IMG/VR virus record: IMGVR_UViG_3300023220_000531
Span: 1-58,157 of that record
Reading direction: 5' to 3' (one strand)
From: a virus
DNA: 58,157 nt
Part shown: in pieces, positions 38,875 to 48,139 of the stretch
Layout of the letters: every line of letters begins with the position of its first letter
How positions within the stretch are numbered: position 1 is the first letter of the stretch
Position numbers and translations under genes: made by a program
The notes under the pieces: model-generated
What the model was told of the DNA's origin: nothing
Database searches by the model: none
Seen by the model: only the letters and a program-made list of their open reading frames with translations

Positions 38875-40278
38875 ATGCTGCTTGATCCCCGAGAAACTAA
38901 AGCAAACCCTACTCCCATCGAGTATAAATCATCCTTTCCGATTACGTCTTTTCATGAATTTCTTTCCAATGGTGGGAATAATGACCTGGCAAACATCGTC
39001 GCTATCAAAATGTACATGGATGCAATGCCGTTTTTCAATGCGGTCGATATGCGGGCCCGTAACTTTGCCCAGATACCAATTCGAGTATGGGATAAATCAA
39101 AGAATGAATTTATTGATGACCATCCAGTATTAAAATTACTGGAAAATCCTAACGCCGATGTCACCGGTACAGAATTTTTATACCAGTATTCGAGCTACTT
39201 TGATATCACTGGTGATTCATTTTTATTTGCTGGTGGTCGAGTTGAGAACCCGCCTCTTGAAGTCGCTACCATACCGCCTCATAGCATTACATTTTCAACA
39301 GGCCGAAGATTTGGACTACTTCACGTACCTGATTCGATTACTTTTTCACAGCAAGGCCACGGTGCTGCTAAATTTGTCTCTGAAGATGTTAACGGAACTA
39401 TTCGATTCTATGGTGACGAAGGAAAAGAGCTTTGGCACACCAGGCAGTTCAATCCACTCAGATCAGCCACTAATTTCTGGGGCATGAGCCGAGCAAAGCC
39501 AACCTTTCTCGAGATACAGCAATACTTAAGCGGCAATAATACCAACTGGTCTATGCTGAAACGCGGATCCCGCATATCAATGGCATGGGTTAATAAACGG
39601 GAGCAAGAGCTCTCAGAAAAACAGTGGTCAAGGATCCAGGAAGAAGCGCAGAAATATTCCGGTGATATGAACGTTGGTGGCACACCTGTACTCGATGGCA
39701 TGGAAGTTACAGCCATGTCTCAAACAAACCGAGATATGGAATTCAAAGACCTTCAGGAAGCCATGTTATCAAGAGTATCAACGGTTTACGGTATTCCTCT
39801 GCCGCTATTGCTCGACAAATCCATGACGCTAAGCAATATGGAAACGTCAATGCTGCAGCTATTCGACAATGCGGTTATTCCGTTAACGAATTATCTGTAT
39901 GACGAATTAACCCGGTTTATCTTGAAACGATATCCCGACAGTGAGGATTTAGAGTTCAGGTTCAACGAAGGCGATATAACAGCGCTTCGGGTTCGCATCA
40001 TTGAAAACGCCGATCGACAGAACAAGATTAATGTTAATACCATCGATGAGATACGAACTCTCATTGGCGATGAAGCACTTGCATCCGGTGGTGATGTGAT
40101 AATGAGACCTGCGACACTGATTCCTGTTGGTAGTGACGGTTTCACCGATGACAATCTACCAAAGCCAACGGCGAGTAAATTTAGAGAGTTAATGACTGAG
40201 GTTAAAACTCTTGATGGTGACCGTGTTTATTCTGATGAGGTTATACAATCCATATGTGAGGAACGGGGTTTAACCTAA
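38875..40278 (+). CDS. Portal protein (HK97-type)
   Basis: A 467-residue protein. N-terminal ITSFHEFLSNGG, KMYMDAMPFFNAVDMRARNFAQIPIRVWDK, then HPVLKLLENPNADVTG, YFDITGDSFLFAGG, the hallmark portal segments. It forms the dodecameric ring through which DNA enters and where the tail attaches. Followed by MuF-like and protease genes, the standard order. Confidence 0.85.
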   Translation: MLLDPRETKANPTPIEYKSSFPITSFHEFLSNGGNNDLANIVAIKMYMDAMPFFNAVDMRARNFAQIPIRVWDKSKNEFIDDHPVLKLLENPNADVTGTEFLYQYSSYFDITGDSFLFAGGRVENPPLEVATIPPHSITFSTGRRFGLLHVPDSITFSQQGHGAAKFVSEDVNGTIRFYGDEGKELWHTRQFNPLRSATNFWGMSRAKPTFLEIQQYLSGNNTNWSMLKRGSRISMAWVNKREQELSEKQWSRIQEEAQKYSGDMNVGGTPVLDGMEVTAMSQTNRDMEFKDLQEAMLSRVSTVYGIPLPLLLDKSMTLSNMETSMLQLFDNAVIPLTNYLYDELTRFILKRYPDSEDLEFRFNEGDITALRVRIIENADRQNKINVNTIDEIRTLIGDEALASGGDVIMRPATLIPVGSDGFTDDNLPKPTASKFRELMTEVKTLDGDRVYSDEVIQSICEERGLT

Positions 40279-41150
40279 TGCCCCTAAACACCACCGATGA
40301 AGAACTCCGATTAGCCGCTGCCAATGACCTGGCACAAAAGCTAAAACTCGAACGCCGACAGATAATCGAATTAAGAGAATTATTCCGGAATATGTCGGCA
40401 GATATGTTTGCCTTCGTATCAGAGACAGGCAATGCGCCACAGGCCACAGCTTACACCGATGATCTACGTGGAATTCTATCCAAGCAAGGCAGGCGCACAG
40501 GAGCAGCGTTTAGCGGTCAAGTCGTTGATTTCTTGGATGAAGCGGATGAAGACGAATCTATTATTGAAGAACTTGCTATCATTGCTGCTGTATCTGGATT
40601 AACTGTTGCAGACATTCTTGCCAAACTTAGAAACGATGTCCGCGTAAAAGATCAGGAATTTATAGCCGATCAGGTTACTCGAGACACCGCTTTTATCACT
40701 CGAACCAACCAAAATGAAATGGACGCGGCCGTTGCATCTGCCCGGGCCACTATAATCGAAGATGGCAAAGTGCCAACCAATGCTGAAGTCGCCAGGATAG
40801 CCTCAAAGGATTTCAGGAACAGAGGTTTTGGCAGGTCACCGACAATAGCTGCTACCTTTACACAAAAAATTGCTGAAGGCGTTAAGAGTATTGAGAGAGA
40901 TTTATTCTTTTCTGCTAGAAACGGTTTCCCTGCTGTTACAGCTAACATTGCACAAATCGTTGAAATTGAAATATGGGTAACTGTCGGTGATGAAGTAGTC
41001 AGAGTATCGCATGTAGTCGTTGATTTTACTGAAAAAGTAGACGGTGGATTCATAGTGCAAGGAGAGTTTTTAAGGTTTCCAGGTGACCCAAATGGGAGCG
41101 CATCTAATATTATTAACTGTCGTTGTTCCGTTTTGCTAGTAATCGAGTAA
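40278..41150 (+). CDS. MuF-like head morphogenesis protein
   Basis: A 290-residue protein overlapping the portal stop by one base (TAATG). The last 90 residues carry the MuF/SPP1 gp7 signature: W.T.GDEVVRVSH, GEFLRFPGDPNGSASNIINCRCS. It is a minor capsid or portal-associated protein. The N-terminal part is a helical region. Confidence 0.8.
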   Translation: MPLNTTDEELRLAAANDLAQKLKLERRQIIELRELFRNMSADMFAFVSETGNAPQATAYTDDLRGILSKQGRRTGAAFSGQVVDFLDEADEDESIIEELAIIAAVSGLTVADILAKLRNDVRVKDQEFIADQVTRDTAFITRTNQNEMDAAVASARATIIEDGKVPTNAEVARIASKDFRNRGFGRSPTIAATFTQKIAEGVKSIERDLFFSARNGFPAVTANIAQIVEIEIWVTVGDEVVRVSHVVVDFTEKVDGGFIVQGEFLRFPGDPNGSASNIINCRCSVLLVIE

Positions 41151-41210
41151 CAATCAAACTTGCAAATTTATACTTTCGGGTCAATAATTGCCAAAACTCA
41201 GGAATTAAAA

Positions 41211-41966
41211 ATGAAACCAAAGCGCAAAGATCTAGACACGAAAGAAGTGCATTTCATTGATGTTGCCTTTGAGGTGAAGTCGATTCATGATCTTGACGAC
41301 GAGTTTTTCCGCTTTGAAGGCCTGGCCAGTACCTTTGGCAATATAGATTTAGTGGATGACATTGTTGTTCGCGGTGCGTTTAAAGAATCCCTTGAAACTA
41401 AAACACCTATTGTTCTTTGGCAGCATGATTCACACAGACCTCTTGGCATGCCAGAAGAAATCAGGGAGACGGAAGACGGTTTATTCCTGAAAGCAAAATT
41501 ACCCAAAGCTGATACGTTCGTTTCAGGTCGTGTTATCCCTCAAATCAAAGTCGGCTCTATTCGCTCTATGTCCATCGGATTTAGAATTGTTGAGCGTGAA
41601 TTTACCGATGAAGGAATTCGTTTACTCAAAAAGGTTGATTTGCTCGAGGTGTCATTGGTGACTTTCCCCGCAAATACTATGGCCAGAGTATCCGGGTTCA
41701 AGAACGACGAAACTTTTTACAACGTGGAGGATATTAAAACCTTCACGAAACGAGATCTCGAAAAGGCACTGAGAGAGTCAGGCGCTTTTTCAAAAGATGC
41801 AGCACAATTGATCGTAAAAGACTTCACGGAACAGGGCGAGCCTGCTGGTGATGATGATAGCGATTTCGAATCAATGCTTTCTAGTATGTCCGATTCAATG
41901 GACAATCACTTAAAAGCGTCCGCATTATCAAAAATTACCCACAAGGTGAGTTCCCATGGAAGTTAA
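41211..41966 (+). CDS. Prohead protease (HK97 S78 family)
   Basis: A 251-residue protein starting at the ATG at 41211 (GGAATT upstream). FEGLASTFGNIDLVDD, WQHDSHRPLGMPEEIR (catalytic His region), VGSIRSMSIGF (catalytic Ser) and VDLLEVSLVTFPANTMARV match the family. It processes the capsid N-terminal region during maturation. The end overlaps the capsid gene by 11 bases. Confidence 0.88.
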   Translation: MKPKRKDLDTKEVHFIDVAFEVKSIHDLDDEFFRFEGLASTFGNIDLVDDIVVRGAFKESLETKTPIVLWQHDSHRPLGMPEEIRETEDGLFLKAKLPKADTFVSGRVIPQIKVGSIRSMSIGFRIVEREFTDEGIRLLKKVDLLEVSLVTFPANTMARVSGFKNDETFYNVEDIKTFTKRDLEKALRESGAFSKDAAQLIVKDFTEQGEPAGDDDSDFESMLSSMSDSMDNHLKASALSKITHKVSSHGS

Positions 41967-43275
41967 AGAGATTACAGAAATAAATGAAAAGATGGGCAAA
42001 GTCCTGGAGTCTGCGACCGAAGCTCAAAAAATGGCTCAAGAAGCTGTCGATAAGTCTGGTGAAGTCGACGTGATTGTAAAAGCTGCTATTGAAAAAGCCG
42101 CAGAAGCTTCTGCCAAATCTGCTGAGGAAATGCAGGCTCTTACGCTTAAATTCGAAGCTGCTGAAAAAACATCTGAGTACATCGAGAAGATGGTTTCTCG
42201 TTTAGGTGGCGGCGAAGGCGGCGACGAACAGAAAGAACTATCTCAGAAAGCCGGTGATCAAATGTCACGTTATATGCGTACTGGTCGACCACTGGATGAT
42301 GATGTTGTAAAAGGCATTATCGAGCTTCAGCTGAAAGATGGCTTGTTTGGCGTTGAGGATCACGTTCGTGAGAATGAGATTAAAACACTTATTGCAGGCA
42401 ACAATCCCCAAGGCGGTTATTTCATACGTCCAGAGCGTTCAGCAACTATGCTTCAGCGCATTTTTGAAACTTCTCCAGTTCGTAGTATTGCCAACATCGA
42501 AACAACCAGTTCTGATTCATTAGAATTTTTGATTGATGACGACGAAGCTACTAGTGGTGGTTGGGTTGGTGAGACTTCATCTCGCGGTGACACTGATACC
42601 CCAGAAATCGGACTATTGACCATTCCAGCTCATGAGCAATTTGCACAGCCTAAAGCTACGCAAAAAATGCTCGATGATGCCGGTTTCGATATTGAATCCT
42701 GGTTGAGTGGCAAAGTAACTAACAAGATGACGCGCGTTGAAAATACCGCTTTTGTTGTTGGTGACGGTAGCCAGAAACCCAAAGGGTTCTTGGCATTACC
42801 AGCCTGGGCTGCTCCTGGTGTTTATGAGCGAAATGCTATAGAGCAAATCAACTCTGGTTCTGCTGGTGCGTTTACTGGAGACGGTGTTAAAGAGCTTCAG
42901 AATTCTCTGATAGAGGTATACCAGGCCAATGCAGTATTCACTATCAAGCGAGCATCTTGGCAGCAAATTATCACTCTGAAGGATGGTAACGGCGCTTACT
43001 TGCTTGAGCCTCGTTCACTTAAGATCGGTGATGAGCTTACCCTTCTGGGCAAGCGCGTTATGTTCATGGATGATATGGCGGCTATCGGTGCAAATGCTTT
43101 GGCAATGGCTTACGGTGATTTCGGCATTGGTTATACCATTGTTGACCGCATCGGCTTCCGCGTAATTCGTGATGAAGTGACAGCTAAACCTTTCATAAAA
43201 TTCTACACTACAAAAAGAACTGGTGGTGCTCCGACTTCCTATGAGTCAATTAAGGTCCAGAAACTAGCAGCCTAA
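41956..43275 (+). CDS. Major capsid protein (HK97 fold)
   Basis: A 439-residue protein. N-terminal about 95 residues are helical and charged (a scaffold-like delta domain to be removed by the protease), then the HK97-fold part with NPQGGYFIRPE, SDSLEFLIDDDEATSGGWVGET, IPAHEQFAQPKATQKMLDD and FVVGDGSQKPKGFL. Strong RBS (AAGGTGAG). It makes the icosahedral shell. Confidence 0.92.
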   Translation: MEVKEITEINEKMGKVLESATEAQKMAQEAVDKSGEVDVIVKAAIEKAAEASAKSAEEMQALTLKFEAAEKTSEYIEKMVSRLGGGEGGDEQKELSQKAGDQMSRYMRTGRPLDDDVVKGIIELQLKDGLFGVEDHVRENEIKTLIAGNNPQGGYFIRPERSATMLQRIFETSPVRSIANIETTSSDSLEFLIDDDEATSGGWVGETSSRGDTDTPEIGLLTIPAHEQFAQPKATQKMLDDAGFDIESWLSGKVTNKMTRVENTAFVVGDGSQKPKGFLALPAWAAPGVYERNAIEQINSGSAGAFTGDGVKELQNSLIEVYQANAVFTIKRASWQQIITLKDGNGAYLLEPRSLKIGDELTLLGKRVMFMDDMAAIGANALAMAYGDFGIGYTIVDRIGFRVIRDEVTAKPFIKFYTTKRTGGAPTSYESIKVQKLAA

Positions 43276-43290
43276 TTTTAGGTTATTATT

Positions 43291-43308
43291 TTAAGGGGTT
43301 TCGGCCCC
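43291..43308 (+). terminator. Hairpin after the major capsid gene
   Basis: GGGG (43295-43298) and CCCC (43305-43308) around a 6-base loop tttcgg in the gap 43276-43327. There is no U tract, so it is more likely a processing or stability hairpin than a terminator. A similar hairpin lies after the next gene. Confidence 0.4.
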
Positions 43309-43327
43309 GCTAAATGAGGAAAAGATC

Positions 43328-43735
43328 ATGGCTGTTAAAGATATTCGCAGCAATGTAAAACAAACAGTCGCTTTGACAGCGATTATTTCATCCGACACCA
43401 CTACCAATGGCGCCGTTTTGGATACAGCTGATTTTGAGCTTGGTCTAATGTTTGCCCTTGATATCACTGCATTTACCGATGGTAGCTATACATTGCTGCT
43501 TGAAGAAGACGATGTTATTGGTTTTGGTAGTTCAAGTGTTATTTCTGGTGATCAATTGATTGGCTCGCTTCCTGTGGTTGCAGCTGCATCGGTCGAAGGC
43601 GCAGACCTACTGACTGTCGGTGTTATCAGCAACAAGAAGTTTGTTCGTGCCAGCATTGTATCGACTGGTACGACTTCTGGTGCAACAGCAAATGTTATTG
43701 CTACGCAAGTTGCCGAGAATATGCCAACTAGCTAA
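43328..43735 (+). CDS. Putative head decoration protein
   Basis: A 135-residue protein right after the capsid gene. NVKQTVALTAIISSDTTTNGAVLDT, then FELGLMFALDITAFTDGSYTLLLEEDD. Composition and position match small head decoration/cement proteins. A hairpin precedes it and another follows, suggesting strong, separately stabilised expression. Confidence 0.6.
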   Translation: MAVKDIRSNVKQTVALTAIISSDTTTNGAVLDTADFELGLMFALDITAFTDGSYTLLLEEDDVIGFGSSSVISGDQLIGSLPVVAAASVEGADLLTVGVISNKKFVRASIVSTGTTSGATANVIATQVAENMPTS

Positions 43736-43782
43736 ATTTAAACCATTGATATACGGGGCTTAACGGCCCCTGGTTTAATTTA
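43733..43782 (+). promoter_or_regulatory. Long hairpin between decoration gene and next gene
   Basis: Outer stem TAAATTTAAACC (43733-43744) with GGTTTAATTTA (43772-43782), one bulge, enclosing an inner GGGG/CCCC stem (43755-43758 with 43767-43770). It would form a two-part hairpin of about 15 base pairs and protect the upstream transcript. No U tract, so not a typical terminator. Confidence 0.5.
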
Positions 43783-43794
43783 AAGGACACTCCT

Positions 43795-44064
43795 ATGAAG
43801 CGTATCAAAGCTACTAAAACAATCCCCTATGCGCATGACGGCGCACCACACTTGGATCATGTTAATCTTGTTGAGGGTGAGGAAATTGAAGTTACTGATT
43901 CAATGGCATTATCTATTATCGCCAACGAACACGGACATTTAGCAGACTCTGTTGCAGACACCGTAGAAAACAAAGTCGTTGAACCTGAATCGAAAGAGAA
44001 AGGTCTGGACGTAGACGACAAAGAACAGGGCAAGAAAGGAAATAAGCAAAAGAATTCGAAGTAA
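43795..44064 (+). CDS. Small hypothetical protein in the head module
   Basis: An 89-residue protein: MKRIKATKTIPYAHDGAPHL, NLVEGEEIEVTDSMAL and a Lys/Glu/Asp-rich tail (KEKGLDVDDKEQGKKGNKQK). Small proteins of this type follow capsid genes and may assist head completion. AAGGACAC precedes the ATG. Confidence 0.55.
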   Translation: MKRIKATKTIPYAHDGAPHLDHVNLVEGEEIEVTDSMALSIIANEHGHLADSVADTVENKVVEPESKEKGLDVDDKEQGKKGNKQKNSK

Positions 44065-44104
44065 ACTTATTCATTAATGAATTTTTAATTCAACAGGAAC
44101 TATT

Positions 44105-44551
44105 ATGTCAGGCGAAAATGTAGACAATAGATTTGAACAGCCAGCAGGCGGAAGCACTGATAATCCACTAGTTCTAGGCGGAACTGTTAAAACACCTGCC
44201 GGCGCCGACTTGAAAACAAAACTAGCTACTGTTGCTATCGGTGATATATCGTCATCTGGTAGTGTTTGGGTTGTCCCTGGTATTGCTGGTACCATCCAAA
44301 AGATCAGTAACGTCATTGATACGACTATCACCACAGCGAATGCTGGACTGACTTTCGAGATTGGCGGGAATGCGGTTACAGATGCGGCGATCACCATTGC
44401 GTTTTCGGGATCCCTGCCTGGTACCGTAGATCAGTCTACTCCGTCTGCGCTGAATGTGGTTGCAGCAAACGAAGCCATTGAGATCATCAAGGACGGTAAT
44501 AGTACTGTCGCTTCAAACGGTGTAGTTACTTTTGAGATACTGCCTTCCTAA
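44105..44551 (+). CDS. Putative capsid-associated protein
   Basis: A 148-residue protein, Thr/Ala/Gly/Val-rich, beta type (TLATVAIGDISSSGSVWVVPGIAGTIQKIS, AGLTFEIGGNAVTDAAITIAF). Likely a head surface or head-tail interface protein. Ends in TAATG overlap with the connector gene. Confidence 0.55.
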   Translation: MSGENVDNRFEQPAGGSTDNPLVLGGTVKTPAGADLKTKLATVAIGDISSSGSVWVVPGIAGTIQKISNVIDTTITTANAGLTFEIGGNAVTDAAITIAFSGSLPGTVDQSTPSALNVVAANEAIEIIKDGNSTVASNGVVTFEILPS

Positions 44552-45231
44552 TGAGAATCGCTCCAGCACAACATCGGGCTTACACGTATAAGGTTACGGT
44601 AGGCCCTGCTAAAAGCGCGGTATCACTCACTGCACTAAAAACACACCTTAAAGTTTCTGGTACAAATCAAGATACATTGATTTCGATTTATATGAATTCA
44701 GCTATAGATTATGCTGAAAAATTCACACGCAGAGATTTCATTACTCGGACGTACGAAACATTCAGAGATTTCTTTCCCGGGGTGTCCGAAGGCTATTATC
44801 AATTCGGCGACAATCCATCATTTGGAAACTTTTCATTCAACGGTGGTAATCTCGGGTTTGAAATAAGGCGCTCACCTCTTCAAACCATTGAAAAAATCCA
44901 ATACCTAGTAAGTAATGTTTTAACCCTGGTCGATTCATCGATTTTTTATAATACAATCGAAGAAGATTACTCAGAGGTTTTAACGTTTGATTCCAACGAA
45001 TGGCCAACGAATGCCGATCGACGCTTACAATCTGTAGTGATCACGTTTAAGGCTGGTTTCGGTGATGCCGATAGTGATATGCCACCATGGATAGCTGAAG
45101 GGGTATTTCAACACGTCGCTGAAATGTTTGCCAATAGAGGCGATTGCGGCGAGTTAGGTGATAAGCAAGGTTTGTTTTTACCACATACAGCCAGGTTGAT
45201 CTATCTACAAAACCGAATCGAAAACCTATAA
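44551..45231 (+). CDS. Head-tail connector (HK97 gp6-like)
   Basis: A 226-residue protein. VSLTALKTHLKVSGTNQDTLI, IYMNSAIDYAEKFTRRDF, and FRDFFPGVSEGYYQF fit the gp6-like connector family (helical ring below the portal). C-terminal WIAEGVFQHVAEMFANRGDCGE. It attaches the tail to the portal. Confidence 0.8.
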   Translation: MRIAPAQHRAYTYKVTVGPAKSAVSLTALKTHLKVSGTNQDTLISIYMNSAIDYAEKFTRRDFITRTYETFRDFFPGVSEGYYQFGDNPSFGNFSFNGGNLGFEIRRSPLQTIEKIQYLVSNVLTLVDSSIFYNTIEEDYSEVLTFDSNEWPTNADRRLQSVVITFKAGFGDADSDMPPWIAEGVFQHVAEMFANRGDCGELGDKQGLFLPHTARLIYLQNRIENL

Positions 45232-45324
45232 AACACTTCACAGCGCACTTCAATTGACATGTACTTGTACTTATTCCAAAAATAGCCCATATTTCAATTG
45301 TGCCTAACAAATGGAAATTAAAAT

Positions 45325-47115
45325 ATGAGAATTTTAAATAGATTTAACTTATTCATTGCCGCCGTTCTATCCTCTGCGGTTAGCTTTTCTGATACATCAA
45401 TCATAGCGGTCAATCAGGACGATTGGACTGATATATCCTCATCCTCACCAACGGCTTTTATTACTAATACGTCTGTTTGTGATGCCCGTTATGTGGAAGC
45501 ATTGGTTAAGCCTTCTACAGCATCGAAAGAAGGCCACCTTTTACACGCTAACGACCAAATCACCTATTCTATTGCCCCGGGCAATAATGTATTCGTAAGA
45601 ACAATTAATTGCATTGGTACGGTTACGGTAAGCCCTGGTGATACTTTCTCTACCGGTGGTGGTGGTGAAAGCTCGGTTAATATCGTCGGTCCATTGTCGT
45701 CTTTTGGCGAAGTAACCATTGCAGCACCCTTCCCTATCGCACAAATTACAGCGGCCTATGGTCTACTGGACAAAACAGAAAGCTTTTTATTCAGTGGTGG
45801 CACAACAAAGGCTGAGAACTCTTTATTTGTGACGTCCAGCGGCACTGATGCTGCAGGATCTGCGTTTTTGCTCACACGTAGACAAGTAGCTTATCGAGCT
45901 GGACAGGGGCTTATAGCAAGATTCACGTCCATTTTTGATACTCCGGTTGTTGATAATACTCAAGTTGCGGGTCTGATAATCAACACGGATAACCTGACAT
46001 TTGGTTTTGTCGGTGAAAATTTTGGCATTCTTTATCAACACGGCGGCGAGTCGGAGATAGAAGAACTAACAATTACGACACCCGCTGGTGGATCTGAAAA
46101 TGCGACGGTGACGGTCGATGGTACACCGTTCACTGTGCCTTTAACGGTGGGAACCGTTCAACATAACGCCTTTGAGATTGCGGAATCACTCAACGCGCAA
46201 GTCGCAAATTATGATTTTACATCTAATGATGACCAAGTTGTAGCGAGATCGGTTGTATTCGGCGACAATCTTTCGTTTGCCTTCAGTAGCTCAACAGCTG
46301 TCGCGGCTTGGGTACAGGTAGAGGCAGGACTTGCGCCAACAGCTGAATTTATACCCCAGCCAACATGGAATGTCGATACACGAATAAGCGCAGATCCTGA
46401 AGTTAATCTGGATCCGCTAGTGGGGAATGTTTATCAGATACAAATGCAATACCTCGGCTTTGGTGGTATAGAATTTTACGTTGAAGATGCTAAAACAGCT
46501 CAACTTGTACTCGTTCACCGAATCAAATTTGCCAATACTTCACTAACGACTTCAGTAACAAACCCTACTTTTAGGGTTGGATGGGCTTCGGCCAATGCTG
46601 GGAATACGACGAATATTGAGGTCAAAGGCGGTTCAGCATCAGGTTTTATTGAAGGAATAATGCTACGCACAGAATCACCGCGCGCTGCAGAGAATACAAA
46701 CGCAAGCGTTCCCGTCGGATCATTTGTTAATATTTTAACGATTAGAAACCGAATAGCCTTTGGCACACGTCGCAACAGGGCAGAAGTTTTCGGATTAAGC
46801 CTTACAGCCGCTACTGATTCAGTAAAAGCTGCCATAATAGAAGTAACTGTTGGCGCCTCGATAACAGGTGATCTTGATTTCCAATATATCGACAAAAGTA
46901 ATTCTGTTGTAGAAATAGCTGATGATCCCGGTACTGTCACAGGTGGAAAACTAGTGGCGAGCTTTATTGTTCCCTCTTCTTCTGGTGTTGTTGTAAACTT
47001 GGAAGAACTGGCATCACTGATATTGCCTGGTGAAGTACTAACTATCAGCAGTCAGATTACAACAGGCTCACCATCGTCAGTCAGTACTTCAATTATTTGG
47101 CAAGAGGATTTGTAA
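45325..47115 (+). CDS. Large exported beta-rich protein inserted in the connector genes
   Basis: A 596-residue protein with a signal peptide (MRILNRFNLFIAAVLSSAVSFS) and a long beta-rich sequence of Thr/Gly/Ala/Val/Asn repeats, with no catalytic motif. Two partly repeated ALDKTESFLF and FGVV-type segments occur. It sits between the gp6-like connector and the head closure gene, and the 93 bases before it contain TTGACA at 45254-45259 without a good -10 at normal spacing. A moron or a secreted surface protein is as likely as a virion protein. Confidence 0.55.
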   Translation: MRILNRFNLFIAAVLSSAVSFSDTSIIAVNQDDWTDISSSSPTAFITNTSVCDARYVEALVKPSTASKEGHLLHANDQITYSIAPGNNVFVRTINCIGTVTVSPGDTFSTGGGGESSVNIVGPLSSFGEVTIAAPFPIAQITAAYGLLDKTESFLFSGGTTKAENSLFVTSSGTDAAGSAFLLTRRQVAYRAGQGLIARFTSIFDTPVVDNTQVAGLIINTDNLTFGFVGENFGILYQHGGESEIEELTITTPAGGSENATVTVDGTPFTVPLTVGTVQHNAFEIAESLNAQVANYDFTSNDDQVVARSVVFGDNLSFAFSSSTAVAAWVQVEAGLAPTAEFIPQPTWNVDTRISADPEVNLDPLVGNVYQIQMQYLGFGGIEFYVEDAKTAQLVLVHRIKFANTSLTTSVTNPTFRVGWASANAGNTTNIEVKGGSASGFIEGIMLRTESPRAAENTNASVPVGSFVNILTIRNRIAFGTRRNRAEVFGLSLTAATDSVKAAIIEVTVGASITGDLDFQYIDKSNSVVEIADDPGTVTGGKLVASFIVPSSSGVVVNLEELASLILPGEVLTISSQITTGSPSSVSTSIIWQEDL

Positions 47116-47292
47116 GTGACTCAGTACGCAGAATTCTATGTAGATGATCCAGAATCAGGTGAATTGGTATTAATATATCGTACCGAATGTGAACCATTTA
47201 CTAATATATTGCCGGATGCTGAATCAAAAGATGGAGCTGAGTTATTTTCGATAATTGATGGAAAACCTATAAGTTGGCACGAGGATATTTGA
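47116..47292 (+). CDS. Small hypothetical protein
   Basis: A 58-residue ORF starting with GTG directly after the large exported protein gene and ending next to the head closure gene. Acidic (MTQYAEFYVDDPESGELVLI; ISWHEDI). Unknown. Confidence 0.5.
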   Translation: MTQYAEFYVDDPESGELVLIYRTECEPFTNILPDAESKDGAELFSIIDGKPISWHEDI

Positions 47293-47685
47293 ATGCCTAA
47301 GTGTGTAAAGATCAGGCGAAAGCATAGACAGATTTGTATCGGCGACCTTGATAAAATCATCGATATACAGAATCGTTCGCTTGATGATGGTTTTGACAAC
47401 GATACCGAGCTTGAAGAATTCACCACTTTCCTTTCTCCATGGTCGATGCTGGAAACAGTTAAAGGTATTTTTGTTGTCGATGAGGTCAATGGCGGCGATA
47501 TCGAAGTAACTCACAGGTTTACTATCCGGTTTCCTGACGATGCTATAACTGGTGAGAATTGGATACTTTTCAAGGAAAAGCGTTATTCGATTCTAAGCCA
47601 GCAAAACTTTGAAGAGCTCGACGAGTTTTTACAATTGCTATGCGTAGAGAAGGGATCCAAAGATCGGAAGGCTGCCAGTGCTTAA
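47293..47685 (+). CDS. Head-tail adaptor (head closure) protein
   Basis: A 130-residue protein. CIGDLDKIIDIQNRSLDDG, WSMLETVKGIFVVDEVNG, VTHRFTIRFPDD and ENWILFKEKRYSIL are the pattern of phage head-tail joining proteins (SPP1 gp16 / HK97 gp7 type). It closes the portal after DNA packaging. It overlaps the next gene by eight bases. Confidence 0.7.
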   Translation: MPKCVKIRRKHRQICIGDLDKIIDIQNRSLDDGFDNDTELEEFTTFLSPWSMLETVKGIFVVDEVNGGDIEVTHRFTIRFPDDAITGENWILFKEKRYSILSQQNFEELDEFLQLLCVEKGSKDRKAASA

Positions 47686-48139
47686 ACCTGGACCTAGAAA
47701 CAAAAAGGCTTTTATTGCCATCGAAGAATTGGAAAAGAGAACAGAAAGAGGTTTAAGACAGGGATTCTTTGAACTTGGCGACGATCTAAACACCGAACTA
47801 TCTAAACAAATGCTTGCAAAAAATAAGCGCGGTCGTGTTTACGTCCGTCGAATCCGAGGCGGTACACGTCGAAGGCATAAATCATCAGCACCAGGCCAAA
47901 CACCGGCAAACCGAACTGGTACAATGCGCAGAGCAAGAGGTTATCAACTTTTTGGTTCAGATCAGCTAGAATGGGGTATAAGATCAGGCAAGGGTGCTGA
48001 TTACGCTAAATTTCTAGAAAGCGGTACCGGTCGAATGTCAGCAAGACCAGGATTAAGAAACACTGTGAGAGCAACCCAACGTAATGCGCATAATGACTTT
48101 TCAAAAAACATTGAAAGAGAATTAACCAAACTGCCATGA
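47678..48139 (+). CDS. HK97 gp10-like tail component
   Basis: A 153-residue protein: Arg-rich start, KRGRVYVRRIRGGTRRRHKSSAPGQTPANRTGTMRRARGYQL, then GKGADYAKFLESGTGRMSARPGL. SxPGQxPANxTGxLxR and Y..FLE.GT..M..RPF are gp10 family signatures. It joins tail tube and head closure. ATGA-like overlap (48136) with the next gene. Confidence 0.8.
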   Translation: MLKPGPRNKKAFIAIEELEKRTERGLRQGFFELGDDLNTELSKQMLAKNKRGRVYVRRIRGGTRRRHKSSAPGQTPANRTGTMRRARGYQLFGSDQLEWGIRSGKGADYAKFLESGTGRMSARPGLRNTVRATQRNAHNDFSKNIERELTKLP

